Below are positions 11,848 to 22,763 of a DNA stretch of 64,000 nucleotides, piece after piece (the first letter of the stretch is position 1; each line of letters begins with the position of its first letter). The stretch spans positions 1-64,000 of the forward strand of contig RWJK01000306.1 of assembly GCA_004335835.1 (NCBI GenBank). The letters are read 5' to 3'. Under the pieces are notes generated by a model. It did no database searches, was not told the DNA's origin, and worked only from the letters and a program-made list of their open reading frames with translations. Source of the DNA: Scenedesmus sp. ARA3. Lineage: Eukaryota; Chlorophyta; Chlorophyceae; Sphaeropleales; Scenedesmaceae. A program made the position numbers and the translations under genes.

Positions 11848-12534
11848 TTACTTGAGCACCACTGCTGCATTGCGGATCGCCAGGCGCGCCTGCACATCGT
11901 CATCTGCCAGCGAGCGCGCAGCCCTGAATGCATCCGCATTCGCGTAGCGCAGGTGCGTCTTTGGGTCCACGTAAGGCGCCTCGCAGCCGGTGATATCACA
12001 GTAAGCCTTTGGTGGATACATGGACGGCGGCGCATCCATGTTTACATACGTCGGCACATCTGCCGGCAGGTCCTGGTAGTTTTCTGCCGCAATCAGCTGC
12101 CGCAGCCGCTTCCATTGGTGCGGCGGCTTAGCTGCCATGCCTGCTGATACGTTTTGTGCACGCTTGAAGGGCAGCTCCAGAGGTACGAACCAGTCTGCTT
12201 CATCATACACTTCAACCTTGCCTCGGGCATCCAGCTGGTAGTACTGCTGCTCCTGGTAGTACTGCGCGTACTGCTCATACTGCTGCTGCTCGTACTGCTG
12301 CTGGAGGTCATACTGCTGCTGCAGGTCATACTGCTGGTCTCCCTGCTGCTGCTGCTGCTGCTGTTCCTGCTGTTGTGTTTGCTGCTGTTGCTCAGACTGG
12401 AGCTGCTGCTGCTGCTGTTGTTGCTGTTGTTGCTCAGGGTGCTGCTGCAGTTGCTGTTGTTGCTCCAGCGCATGGTGCAGCGCCTGCTGCTGCTGCTGTC
12501 GCTGGGTCAAGTGCTGCTGGCTGCATGCAGGCAT
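11848..12534 (-). CDS. INO80 complex subunit C / Ies6-like protein (YL1 C-terminal domain)
   Basis: Single-exon model of 228 residues. The C-terminal part is diagnostic: QWKRLRQLIAAENYQ, NMDAPPSMYPPKAYCDITG, APYVDPKTHLRYANADAFR and ARLAIRNA match the INO80C/Ies6 core and its YL1_C domain (about residues 185-228). In other eukaryotes this subunit pairs with the actin-related protein Arp5 in the INO80 nucleosome remodeller. The N-terminal 100 residues are almost all Gln, coded by CAG runs at 12240-12500, with YDLQQQYEQQ repeats. The start is uncertain: the ATG at 12534 is used because upstream in-frame codons are not ATG, and an acceptor-like TGCAG near 12524 leaves room for an upstream exon. 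It is divergent from the SLC35F6-like gene. Confidence 0.8.
   Translation of the reverse strand: MPACSQQHLTQRQQQQQALHHALEQQQQLQQHPEQQQQQQQQQQLQSEQQQQTQQQEQQQQQQQGDQQYDLQQQYDLQQQYEQQQYEQYAQYYQEQQYYQLDARGKVEVYDEADWFVPLELPFKRAQNVSAGMAAKPPHQWKRLRQLIAAENYQDLPADVPTYVNMDAPPSMYPPKAYCDITGCEAPYVDPKTHLRYANADAFRAARSLADDDVQARLAIRNAAVVLK
12240..12500 (-). repeat. coding CAG (polyglutamine) region
   Basis: Interrupted CAG codons on the minus strand encoding a Gln-rich N-terminus of the INO80C-like protein. It is the longest glutamine-coding stretch in the western half of the window. Confidence 0.9.
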
Positions 12535-13070
12535 TGGCAGCAACAGGAGGTTGATGAGATGCTGTGCTCCTGGAGTAGCAGTGCTGCTTGACAGCAAGGG
12601 GAGAAAGCTCCTGGGTAACGCAGTGCATCATGGCAAATGATTGCGCACCTCATGTCATCCATTTTAATATCACTATTAGGCAATGAAGAAGCATTGCTGC
12701 TGATGCCTGTCCTGTGCCAACAGAACACACTTGGCAAGCAGAGTACTGTTGTTAGTTACAGCACAGCAATAACGACAAGCACGGTCTCAGTGCAGTCAAC
12801 AGCTCGTATATCAGAAGATTCAGCTGGAAAGACACGCCGATCAGGCCATTTGCCTCAGGGACCCTCAACCTAAACAACAATTTGAGTCCTAGGTCTTTTG
12901 CGTTACAAGCAGGGCACTGCAAACAACCGTCACAAACAAATGCGGTTGTCTTGAATGATAAGTGGCTTGCAGCTAGTGATGTTCTAGGCCTGCGGGTCCT
13001 GTCAGCACGTGTGCAGCGACAGCTTGCTGGCAAGAGCCACAGCCTGCGAACATCAGCAACCAAAGCAGCC
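12535..13070. promoter_or_regulatory. divergent (shared) promoter region, INO80C-like / SLC35F6-like
   Basis: 536 bases between two divergent start codons, lower in CAG repeats than the surroundings. Both genes probably start transcription here. I saw no unambiguous TATA box. Confidence 0.45.
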
Positions 13071-16000
13071 ATGCATCTCGGTAAAACGCTCAGCGTCAGT
13101 GGGTTGATCGTGTTCGGCACGATCACCTCGTTGTTCGCCAAAGTCGGTGAGTGTCACCGGGTAACTTCTCTTTTCTGTATGCAGAGCTCACACCGCCATC
13201 TTAAATTGATAGCAGAGTCAGGGTTTGTTACATGAGAGGAGATTACCCGGTTAGATCGTGTGCAAACGTGCCACAGTGACCCACCTCCACCACTTCTCTG
13301 CTGCTGATGCTTCTGCAGTATACGAGCTCAAAGGCGTTGGCCTTGACGGCAAGGAGAAGCTATTTCAGAAGCCATGGGCAATGACAACCACAATGTTCAT
13401 TGGTGCGTCCTGCTGCTGCCATTGCAGCAGCCCAGCAGCCAGCATTAGGGTTTGTGCAGGTGGAAACAGGCTTGGTGCTGGCGCACCATGGCAGCAGCTA
13501 CAGGCCACCTTGATTTCACCTCAAACACGCCGATGCCACACCTCTGGCTCCCACTTCTTGTTTACAACACAGCCTTTTGCAACGCTGCGTGCAGGCATGA
13601 CGTTCTGCCTGCCAGTTGCATACTACAAGGAGTGGAAGCAGGAGCAGGAGCGCAAGCAGAAAGAAGACCTGGAGGAGCCACTGCTTGCCACGGTGGGCGA
13701 CACAGCAGCAGCAGGAGCAGCAGCAGCAGGAGCAATTGTGCCTGGTTTTCGTTAGTGTTTGTTTGGGGCTGTTGCTGCTGTGCTTTGAACGTGTGTACAC
13801 AGTTGCTTCTGTGCAAGAAGGCAGTGGTGCTCTGCTGGCAGGGCTTTGTCTCTTGGCCTGACGTCTATGCTGCAGCACACTGCACCGCACGCAGCTGTGT
13901 TCCTGTACGTATCACCACCAGCTGTAGACGCAAGTGCGCTTGTGCTTCACTGGCTTGATGCTTCCTCCTCAGCCCACCGCCTCGGCTACTGCTACTGCTG
14001 CTGCTGCTGTTGCTGCTGCTGCAGGCGAACGGCGTCGTCAAGGGCAGCCTGAAAGAGACGCTGCTGCTGGCCATCCCCTCCTTCTTTGACCTGGTTGCAA
14101 CTGTGCTGATGAACGTGGGACTGTTGAGTGTGACTGCCAGCGTGTACCAGATGATGCGCGGGGCCGAGATGCTGTTTGCGGCGCTGTTTGCGGTGCTGTT
14201 TCTGAAGCGCCACCTCAACAGGTTCCACTACATGGGCATCGGCTGCTGCGCGGTGAGTGCCGAGTATGATGCAGCTGCTGAAGCAGCACCCACGAAGGAA
14301 CAGTACTTGGCCTGACTGCAGCGTCATTGGCCACAAGGCCAGCACGAGCATGGCAGCAACTGTGCTGGCTGAGCAGCTGCTTGGTGTTGTGGCACTAAGC
14401 CAGCCTTCAGTCAAGCACAGCTCTGCACATCAGCACAGATGGTTTAGCTCCCACCTTCACACACGTGTCCTGCCAGGCAACGCAAACATTGAGTGAATGT
14501 GCACCACTGCTGGCGCTGCTGCTGCTGCTGCTGCAGGCTGGCATCTGCATGGTGGGCATGTCCAGCGTGCTGAGCGGTGAGGGCAGCTCCACGCATGCTG
14601 TGTCAACGGAGGAGATGCTGCTGGGCATGGGGCTCATCGTGGCCTCACAGGTGGGCGCAGCAGCAGCAGCAGCAGCAGCAGCAATGCACGGCTGCAGCTG
14701 GCCATGGACCTGCTGGTTGGACCAGAGCAAAGGTACTCAGAGCAACCGTATTAGACAGAGCTTGCAGCACTGCTTGAAGCAGCGGCGTGTCTTTCTTGCT
14801 GTATGCAGGCGGTGCAAGCAGCGCAGCTCACCTTTGAGGACTTCTTCATGGCCGATCTGGCCATGGACCCCATGAAGATTGTGGGCTTTGAAGGGCTCTT
14901 CGGCTCATTTTTCATGCTGGCCATCCTGCTGCCGCTGGCCTACGTGCTGCCTGGCCCTGAGGGCCTGGGGCTGCATGAGAACACGCTGGACACACTGGCC
15001 ATGATCAAGAGCAGCAGAGGCCTGCAGGTGGGTGTGGTTGGGAGGTCTGTGGTGTTGCTGCAGTGCGGGCTGCATGAGAACACGCTGGACACACTGGCCA
15101 TAATCAAGAGCAGCAAAGGCCTGCAGGTGCGGGCGGGGTGTCATTGGAGGTCCATGGCCTGCTGCACTGTGGTGTTGCTGCAGCGCACATCCCGATGCTG
15201 CAAACAAGCTGAGCTCAGCTGCATTTCAGGCTGCTGATGTGCTGCTGCTGCTGCTGCTGCAGACCGTGCTGGGCATCGACATGTTTGCACTGCTGGCGTA
15301 CAACATGAGCGGCATGATGGTCACAGACCACCTGGGCGCGGTCTTCAGGTGCGCCGCCCCTGGCTGCGCAGAGCACATGAATTGCAGAAACATCACCACA
15401 CACCATGCTGCGCCAGCAGCACACATACAGTATGCACCGCCAGCATACCTGCGTATGGAAGCATCACTTCTCATCCTCATCTATGATGGTCACACCATCT
15501 GGGTGCAGCCTTCAGGTGTGACCGGCGCAGAGCATGGATTGCCACACAGGCATGCTGGCCCATAACTGGACAGCACTACACTTTGTAACACACAGGGAGC
15601 ATGTACTGCTCATGTACCCACAAGCAAATGCATCAAACTTCATTATTTGTGCTGAGCTGTGCAGTGGTTGCATGCGTGGCTGAATTTTGGTGATTCACTG
15701 CGGGCTGCACGTTCATTTGGGTGTGCTGCCGCTTGTACGTCAGGTGCAACATGTTACAAGCTACATCCTTCCATCTGGTGGTGAACGTGCCACACACTGC
15801 TGCCTGTGCTGCCACAGGACTGTGCTTGAGACAATGCGCACGCTGTTTGTGTGGCTGCTGGGGCTGCTGCTGTTCTACACACCACTCGGCATGGGCCAGC
15901 TGGGAGAGTCGTGGACGCCCTGGAGCTACCTGCAGGCAGCAGGGTGAGGACTCTGCGTGTTGAAGGGCTTTGGGGCATGGTTTGAGGGGTTGGGCTGACA

Positions 16001-16567
16001 GTTTGCTGGCCGGCCCCTGTTGTATTTGCAGTCCTCCAGTAGGTAGCCACGCTTGCTGTTTGGGGTGCCCTGCTGCTTGTTGCCTGTGGGTGCTCGCTGT
16101 GCTGCATGGTGCGCTGCGTGCATGCTGTAGACACTGCTCACCTTGCTGTGTCTGCGGCCGCGTGCTTCATCCGACCTGCACGCAGGTTTGTGGTGCTTGT
16201 TGCCGGCACTATGGTCTACGGCCGTGGTGATGAGGAGGCCACAAAGCAGGAGCTTAGCGAGGCAGTGGCAGAGGCATTTGTGGCAGCACCTACACCTGCA
16301 GCAGCAACGGACGAAGAGCAGGCGCCGCTGCTGCCGCCTTCTATCGGCACGACTTCTGCCACCTTGCCAATTGCGGCGCGTGGCATGCCCATGCCATCGG
16401 AGCCTATCATTGTGCGTGGCAGCTTCAAGAGCACGATGAATATCATGAGTGGCAGCTACAGCAGGAGCTTCTCAACGCGCAGCAGCTTGCCCCGGGGCTC
16501 ACTGGTGGGAGGGCTTGCGGGCCACCCGCATGCACCCAGCAGGACAGACTCCGACTCACACGCATAA
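13071..16567 (+). CDS. SLC35F6-like drug/metabolite-transporter-family membrane protein
   Basis: Nine exons: 13071-13146, 13319-13402, 13595-13692, 14025-14252, 14537-14650, 14809-15027, 15263-15348, 15818-15943, 16186-16567; 470 residues. Features shared with human SLC35F6 (lysosomal/mitochondrial DMT family): an opening helix SGLIVFGTITSLFAK, MTFCLPVAYY, a central VYQMMRGAEMLFAALFAV, the VGFEGLFG motif, NMSGMMVTDHLGA, ETMRTLFVWLLGLLLFY and FVVLVAGTMVYG, about ten membrane segments. The cytosolic tail (about 110 residues) is Ser/Pro-rich with an acidic EEQAPLL stretch resembling a dileucine sorting signal. The exon 3 donor (ACG/GTGGGC at 13692) is the least certain junction. An extra in-frame copy of the end of exon 6 lies at 15064-15126. 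Confidence 0.85.
15064..15126 (+). repeat. duplicated exon tail forming an in-frame cassette exon
   Basis: Bases 15067-15126 repeat 14968-15027 (end of exon 6) with two differences in 60. The copy is preceded by TGCAG at 15059-15063 and followed by GTGCGG, so it could splice as a 63-base exon coding 21 residues in frame (CGLHENTLDTLAIIKSSKGL plus Q). The intron between the copies is about 36 bases, so skipping or mutually exclusive use is more likely than ordinary inclusion. Confidence 0.8.
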
Positions 16568-16826
16568 AGCAGGCGGCTTGTCAGCAGCAATTTGAGTGGT
16601 CAGCTTGAGGTAGCACTGGAGTATCAGCAGGCGCTGTGGCAAGGCAGGGGACTGCAGGATGGTGCTTGCAGGGGTGACACTATAGTTGCGCTCCAATGTG
16701 TCATCATGTGTGGCTGAGAATATCCACTATGGCCTGGTGGCTCTGCTGATTCCTGCTGGTGGGAGGGCTTGCAGGCCACCCGCATGTGCCCATCAGGACG
16801 GACTCTGACTCACACGCATGATAAAG
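16502..16826 (+). repeat. imperfect duplication of the SLC35F6-like 3' end
   Basis: The last coding bases and stop region 16502-16569 recur at 16756-16826 (about 254 bases later) with scattered changes. Weaker similarity continues downstream (the CAGCAG...AGTAGCA phrase near 16600 and 16850). The copy lies in the 3' flank or UTR. Confidence 0.8.
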
Positions 16827-17984
16827 TTGTCGTTTGCATGACGCGCTGCGTATCATCAGCAGTGTGAGAGTGATCTGCTTGAAGTAGCATTCGGGTGTCA
16901 GTCGGCGCCATGGCAGCACAGTAGAGTGCAGGCTGGTGCTCTAGGTGCGTGGATGCTTCTATGGCTACAGCATGCTGTGAGCTGTGTGTTCGGGACCCAT
17001 TTTGAATAGAGCGGAGCTTTTGGGTGTAGGTGCTGTGCTATGCGTCAGCTTGATACCATTGATGCACTGCGTTTCGCAATTCACTTGAAGCTGCTGTTAT
17101 GACAGTGCTGTGCTGAGTCAGCATAACGGGGTCTAAAATTGAAGCTGATGTTGTGCCACAATCCAGCAGCAGTACAGCACGTCAAGAAAGAGAAACGTAT
17201 GTTGCAATGCTACGTTCAAGCATGTGCAGTGCGATGTGGTCTTCTCAGCCACAAGGTAAAAAAAGCAGTACCATGCATCCTGGCGCAGGTTAACCCACGC
17301 ATGCTGATATGACCATGCTGAAACACTGCCATCACACGCTCCCAGCAGGCATGCATGATGACACATCAATCATTGATGGCATGGTGATGCATGCCAGTGT
17401 GTGCCCGGGCCATGCCCTGCCGGCACTGCTTGAGGAGGATGCATGCCGGAGAACCTCAACCATCATGCCAGGGGTGCATAAGCAGGCGATGATGAAGCAC
17501 AACTACCACTGTAGCAGCACATGCAGCAAGAGCCAATGCCATGCCACAACGTCTACCAATGACGGGCTGTGCTCTGTGCCGCTCCTGCCGCTGTGCCACT
17601 GCTACTGCTCTTTAGTTGTGCAGCGCAGAGACTGTGCGTGTATGGAGATCAAAACACCTAACTGACATGCTATGGTCCGGAGTGGTTGCATCTGCACAGC
17701 CACAATGTGCATGACGTATCCACCAATGCAACAAGACACAGCCCTGCACAGCTGTGCGGCGCGGGGTGTGCTGCGACTGCGGCTTTGGCGCGACTTTGCA
17801 TACATGCATATGCCTGCCAACCTGGCCTGTCAGAGTACAGAAACAGCCAGGGCTAAGCATGCATGGCGCCTGCACGATTGTGGCTGTGGCCGGCACATGT
17901 GCAACTCAAGTCAGGTTCACCTGAGCATCACCCGTCAACTGGTAGGCATGATGCATGGCGGGCTGCACAATATTGCATGTGGTG
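16827..17984. other. intergenic, no gene recognised
   Basis: Lies between the 3' ends of the convergent SLC35F6-like (plus) and PP4R2-like (minus) genes. Open frames here are short and without family similarity. Confidence 0.45.
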
Positions 17985-19086
17985 CTAGCTGTCAGCGGCT
18001 TTTGCATCACTGCCTGCTTCCGGTGCTGCTGCATCGCTGCTGCCTGCAACCGGTGCAGCAGCATCCTTGGCTGCTGTGTTTGCACCAGCTGCTGCTGCTG
18101 CTTCTGCATCCCCTGGCACAGCATCTGCCGCTGATGGCTGTTCGCTGTCCGCAGCAGTGTCCTTTCCTTCTTTGCTAGGGCTGCCGCTGGCATCTGCTTC
18201 ACCGTCTACATCCATGGCGGCAGGGCCCGCTGCTGCAGCCGCAGCAGCACCAGCAGCTGCTGCTGCCGCCTGCTTGCCTGCAGCATGTGTTGCTCCCTCT
18301 GCTGCATCATCCACAGCCTGCTGCTGCCGCTGTTGCTGCTGCTGCTGTTGCTGCGCTGCATCAGGCGGCTGCTTCACGGTCAGCGCAGCAGCAACGAGCC
18401 CCCCTGCTTCTGCTTCGTCCTGCCGCTGCCGCTTCTGCCCGACTGCTGCTGCCGCACCGCTGTTGCCAGCTGCACTAACTGGCGCCTCATTCACGCGCGT
18501 CAGCTGACTCAGGCGCGGGGCTGGCCCTGGGTCTTGTGTCGTCTCCTGCTCTCCAGTGACTAATAAAAGCTTCTCTAGTGCCAGCGCAAGCTTGTGCAAG
18601 CGCTGGTACTGCTTGCGGGGCTCTAGCAGCAGTTCACACAGCCGCTGCAGCGTCCAAGGCGGCCCAGCGAAATCGTCCAACATAGCTGAAAAGCGCTCGC
18701 ACAGCGCCTCTACACTGTCATCATCTGGCAGTGGCCGGGCTGGGCCCACATCTACATGCTCTGCTGCTTCAAAGTCGTGCAGCTGCTGCTGCATCAGCTG
18801 CACGAGCAGCGGCTTGATCAGGTGCCACTTGTACCGGATCACGCCTGCAAAACGTTGTCATACACACGAAATGTCGTTTAGGCATTACTCATGGATCACG
18901 TGATCTAGCGAGGGTTGCTATAATGCTGCTGTGTAACAAGCGCTGCTGCTGTTCACCTGTGCAGGCTGTTTCTGCCAGGACACCCTTGAGCTCGGCAGTC
19001 AGCTGCCGCTGCTCCGCTGGCGCTTTGCAGAACGCTTCCAGAGCGGATTCGTTTGCTATTAGTTCCGACTCCTCGCTGGCGGCCAT
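17985..19086 (-). CDS. protein phosphatase 4 regulatory subunit 2 (PP4R2) homologue
   Basis: Two exons on the minus strand: 19086-18957 and 18844-17985, 329 residues. The family core is in roughly residues 5-145: IRYKWHLIKPLLVQLMQQQL and GPPWTLQRLCELLLEPRKQY followed by HKLALALEKLLLV, the PP4R2 signature. PP4R2 tethers the PP4 catalytic subunit, acting in DNA-damage and centrosome-related dephosphorylation in other eukaryotes. Residues after about 150 are a low-complexity acidic Ala/Gln/Asp tail, as expected for this family's disordered C-terminus. The ATG at 19086 (MAASEESEL) is chosen because the more upstream in-frame start is not ATG. The junction is phase 1 with donor ACAG/GTGAAC. Confidence 0.85.
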
Positions 19087-19840
19087 GCTGTGTGACCCTG
19101 CTGAAGGAATGTTGCTTTCTGCTGCTGCTGTTGCGTTCAAACTTGCTGCGTGCGATGCGTGGTTAGTGATCGAACCGCCACAACCAGCTTAACCTTATCA
19201 AGTTACGTAAACTAAGCGTGCAGGGTGTTTGGCAAGCTCTTCAAAGAGTTCGAAAGCCCTTGTGTAGCACTCTCGTAGATCAACGTGCCCTTCACATGCT
19301 ACATCCCTTGTCGCCTGTCAACATTCACAGCTCTTGATGCGGATCGTTCAACTCTGTCACTACACCGCAGGCGGCACCTCCATTGAAGTTGAACTGTGAC
19401 AAGGCCAGTAACACGTACCGCCCTGCCTGCCCTCAGGGCAGTGCTGCTCCTCAGGTGCTCAGTGCAACACCGTAAACTTGCATCGTGCACTTTGACAAGA
19501 CAAGAAGGAAGCAACTTGAACGCTGCTACATTGTTCTGAGTGGGGAATCCAACTAGGATGTCAGGAGTTTCCCACTGGGTGGCACCGTACCGCTTTCACG
19601 CCACAGCACAAGCCTGCTGGCAGGTGCCAGCACTACTGTCCAGGCAGACCTGCGTCATGTCATTGCTGCGTCATGCCATGTAGAAAAAATGCAAATTCAA
19701 TTGTTAAACAGGACCACAAAGCCACGTTTGATTTGCACTTCGCATGTTCTGCAACCGTTGCATCCACACCAGGTGCACATTGCTGATGCAGCCACTTTCC
19801 CTCCGCCGGTCGTGCTGTGACTGCCCACCACACGCTGGAC
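19087..19840. other. intergenic, promoter side of PP4R2
   Basis: No gene recognised. It separates the PP4R2 start from the last exon of the oil-body-associated protein gene; both are on the minus strand. Confidence 0.45.
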
Positions 19841-21458
19841 TCACGCTCGCTGTTGCGTGCTGAGCGCAGCGCCACCGTGCTTGGCTGCCTCTGCTGCTGC
19901 CACCTGCTTGCTGCCTGCCAGCTTGGCATCCTGCAGCTGCATGCTGGTGGTCCATGCGCGGCCTGTGCGCCAGGGGTGGTCTGCAGCTGGGTGGGGTGGC
20001 TGCAGGCCATCAAGCATGCCTGAGCGGGAGTTGCGGATCTGCATGCAGACCAGACAGATGGCAGCCGCAACCCTTGCTTGTCTCAGTGAGACGCCCTAAA
20101 GGGACGATTACGGTTGAACAGCAACAGGCAGCAAATCCAGCTGTAGCAGCTCATTGCTTCATGCAAAACAGGCAGTGCAGCTTCAGCAGTGCAGACTTAG
20201 CGCCACATTGTTGACGTGCCATGCCAGTTCACTCCCTCGAGCACGGCACAGCAGCACCAGACAGTGAGGTCACCAGCAGCTGCTGTCATATGGAGAGCAG
20301 CAGCAGCGGCGGCAGCAGCAGCAGCGGCAGCAGCAGCAGCAACACACTCCTTCTCTGCCCTCCGCCCATCCTGTACTCTGTTTGCGCTATCACCTCCTCA
20401 GAGCTGATGCCGTGCATGTCGTCGCGCTGCTGCTGCAGAGCCGGGTCCAGCTGGCCGTCAGCAGTGAAGCTCATCATCAGCTGAGGAGGGCCTGCGGCAG
20501 CCAGGCAGGGCATGCAGGAGACACGCTAAACAACAAGTATGGCTTAAGGATGGACATTCTAGCTTGAAAATTGCACAGCTGCGCACCTTCAGGCATTGCT
20601 TGGCCAGGAGACCGCCCGCCTAAGGTCCCCCGCCGCTCCAAGTGGGCTGACAGTGTCCAGGCAAGCGCGGCTGTCCAGCATCATGGCATCATGCAAAGTT
20701 GTGTGCTGCGCTACAGGCGCTTCTGGTGAAGATGCAAGAGTAGTGCCAGTTCCCCAACGGCTGGGCTGCGGTTGCAGGAGATTATCATGAGTGACCTCAC
20801 CCGCATGTAGCTGCTACATGCCTGCACAGCGCTGCCTGCTCACCGTATGGCAGCTCATGCCCCAGGTCCACCTGCCAGGTGTGGAAAGTTTTGCCGTACG
20901 TGTCAACCAGCTTGGAGGCATCCAGGTTGGCAGCAGCAAGCGGCACGTCCAGTGCAGCCAGCTGGCCACTGGACACCTGGCAGTGTGGCCAGTGCAGTAT
21001 GTCAGCAGAGGCAGGCAGCAGCAGAGTTGGTTAAAATGGTGGCGAGCACTAGACTGCCATGCTGTATGCAGCAGGTGAGACGCCATCAACAATTGCAGCA
21101 ACTGAAGCTGCACGCAGGCTGAAGCAACAGCTGCAGGCAAGCGATCTGCGGCAGGATGCCTTGCAGCCACGAGTGCTTCCAGAGGGTTGCGCTGGCTGAG
21201 ATGGCTGCACACAGTACGCATCGGCCAAACCACGGGCACTACAAGCATCGCTTAATATCAAATGCCAGCACGGCGATACATGCACAGGGAACCTGTATGC
21301 AGCTGCGCCTGCAGCATGTGCGGCTGTCACCTCGTACTGGTGGCTGTGCCAGAAGCGGCGCTCCTCCTGCGGCAGGTCCTCGTACAGCCGCCTGCTGATG
21401 ATGTACTCGATGCCTATCAGCCGCGCACCAGGCTGGCGCATGCACAGGGTGAGCAGCA

Positions 21459-21516
<58 letters not shown>

Positions 21517-22309
21517 GATCACTTGCAGGATTGCTGTGCGGCATTTGGCCAGCGCAGAGTGGCCACGACGTACCACCGTGCTTGCTTTGTGGCTGCAACA
21601 CCTCTGTGCAAAGATGTGCTGAGATGCAAATGCGCAGCATTGCAGCAGAGTAGCCTTGCTGCCGCATTCTGTCGGAGGGCTTTCTGGCTGCAGCGGTACC
21701 GCTGCAAGCTGCTGCAGTCTGCGCAGCCTGCTGTGCCGCGCTGGCTCTCCCTCACCTTGTCTGAGTCGTAGATTATGCACTGCCGCATCTCCTCGTTGAG
21801 GTGGCTGCAGAAGTGGTGCGCATACACCTGTGCAATGCATCACAACAGGGCATGGGTGAGGCAGCAGCTTCTGGTGCTGCCACGCAAGCTTGTGGGGTGC
21901 AAGCAAACGAGTGGTGCTGACAGTAGCTGGCTGTTGCTGCAAGGACTCCTTCCTCCCAAATCGACTTTGTTGGTTGTTGCAGACGCCAATTGCAACAGAC
22001 AGCTTGCATACCTGTCGTGTTGTGTCGTGTGCATAGCAGTGGAAGGCGCAGACGTGCTGGCAGATCTTGCCAATGGTGTAAAAGCTCTGCAATGCTGATG
22101 TTGCTGTGTTGATGAGCTTCTGCTGGAAACTGACTGGCTCCCCAGGGGCAGGAGGCGGCCCTGCAGGGCAAGGAGCCGCCTGAGATGCTTCCTGCAAGTA
22201 TGAGACAGCATCAGCAGGGGTATGAGCTGCAGGGATACTGATACGCGCAGCGCTGTTATGTGGCAGCAGCAGCAGCACCAGCAGAGCTCACAATGGAAGG
22301 CTCAGACAT
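19841..22309 (-). CDS. oil-body-associated protein (OBAP, DUF1264)
   Basis: Seven exons on the minus strand: 22309-22292, 22191-22012, 21827-21756, 21432-21331, 20976-20844, 20491-20394, 20038-19841; 266 residues. Family blocks appear in order: [113 protein letters not shown] and a C-terminal TGRAW motif. OBAPs associate with oil bodies (lipid droplets) in plant seeds; here a lipid-droplet role is inferred from the family. The first exon (MSEPSI, 18 bases, donor GTGAGC) is short but in phase and has a good donor. Intron 4 is long and CAG-rich near its donor side. It is divergent from the membrane-protein gene at 22764. Confidence 0.88.
21452..21514. repeat. CAG microsatellite in an OBAP intron
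   Basis: About 20 CAG units with one interruption (AACAG), immediately upstream of OBAP exon 4 in transcription, where it reads as a CTG run before the acceptor. Confidence 0.92.
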
Positions 22310-22763
22310 GTTGCCTAAGCTCTTGCAGGATTTGGGCTGGGTTGCAACAGGAAAGAGTGTGCGACACAATACAAGTAGCAACAAGCAGCAAACTTCATGT
22401 AAGCTTGCCTGTTCACGTTGCTGTGGGTGATGACTAGCATCCTAGGACCTTGGACAAATCAGCAACTGTGGGCATCGACTGGCTGAGATTGCGGCTTCTA
22501 AAACGTTGTGACATCAAACTGGACACGAGGTTCTGGTTTCGTGCCTGTCTCTCTGTCCCTGCTGTTGGTAATCACTGCAAACGGTCACACAGGTCCGCAC
22601 AGGTCCGCCACGCGGCACACCCAGTAACTAGCGATGTTTGCGATGTTTAGGGTTTGGTGTGAAGCTTTCCGTCAACCAAGAAAGTCCTGGGAAAACCACA
22701 AAAGCTGGAAATAGCTGTATTAAGTGGTGTTGTGCGTCTCATGCGCTCGTCTCATGGCCCGAG
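22310..22763. promoter_or_regulatory. divergent promoter region, OBAP / multi-pass membrane protein
   Basis: About 450 bases between divergent start codons, without long trinucleotide repeats. The exact limit depends on the uncertain start of the plus-strand gene. A short GGTCCGCACA direct repeat occurs near 22590. Confidence 0.4.

Noticed and set aside
15238..15262. CTG arrays as remnants of a transposable element
   Set aside because: They have no terminal inverted repeats, target-site duplications or coding remnants; simple trinucleotide expansion explains them.
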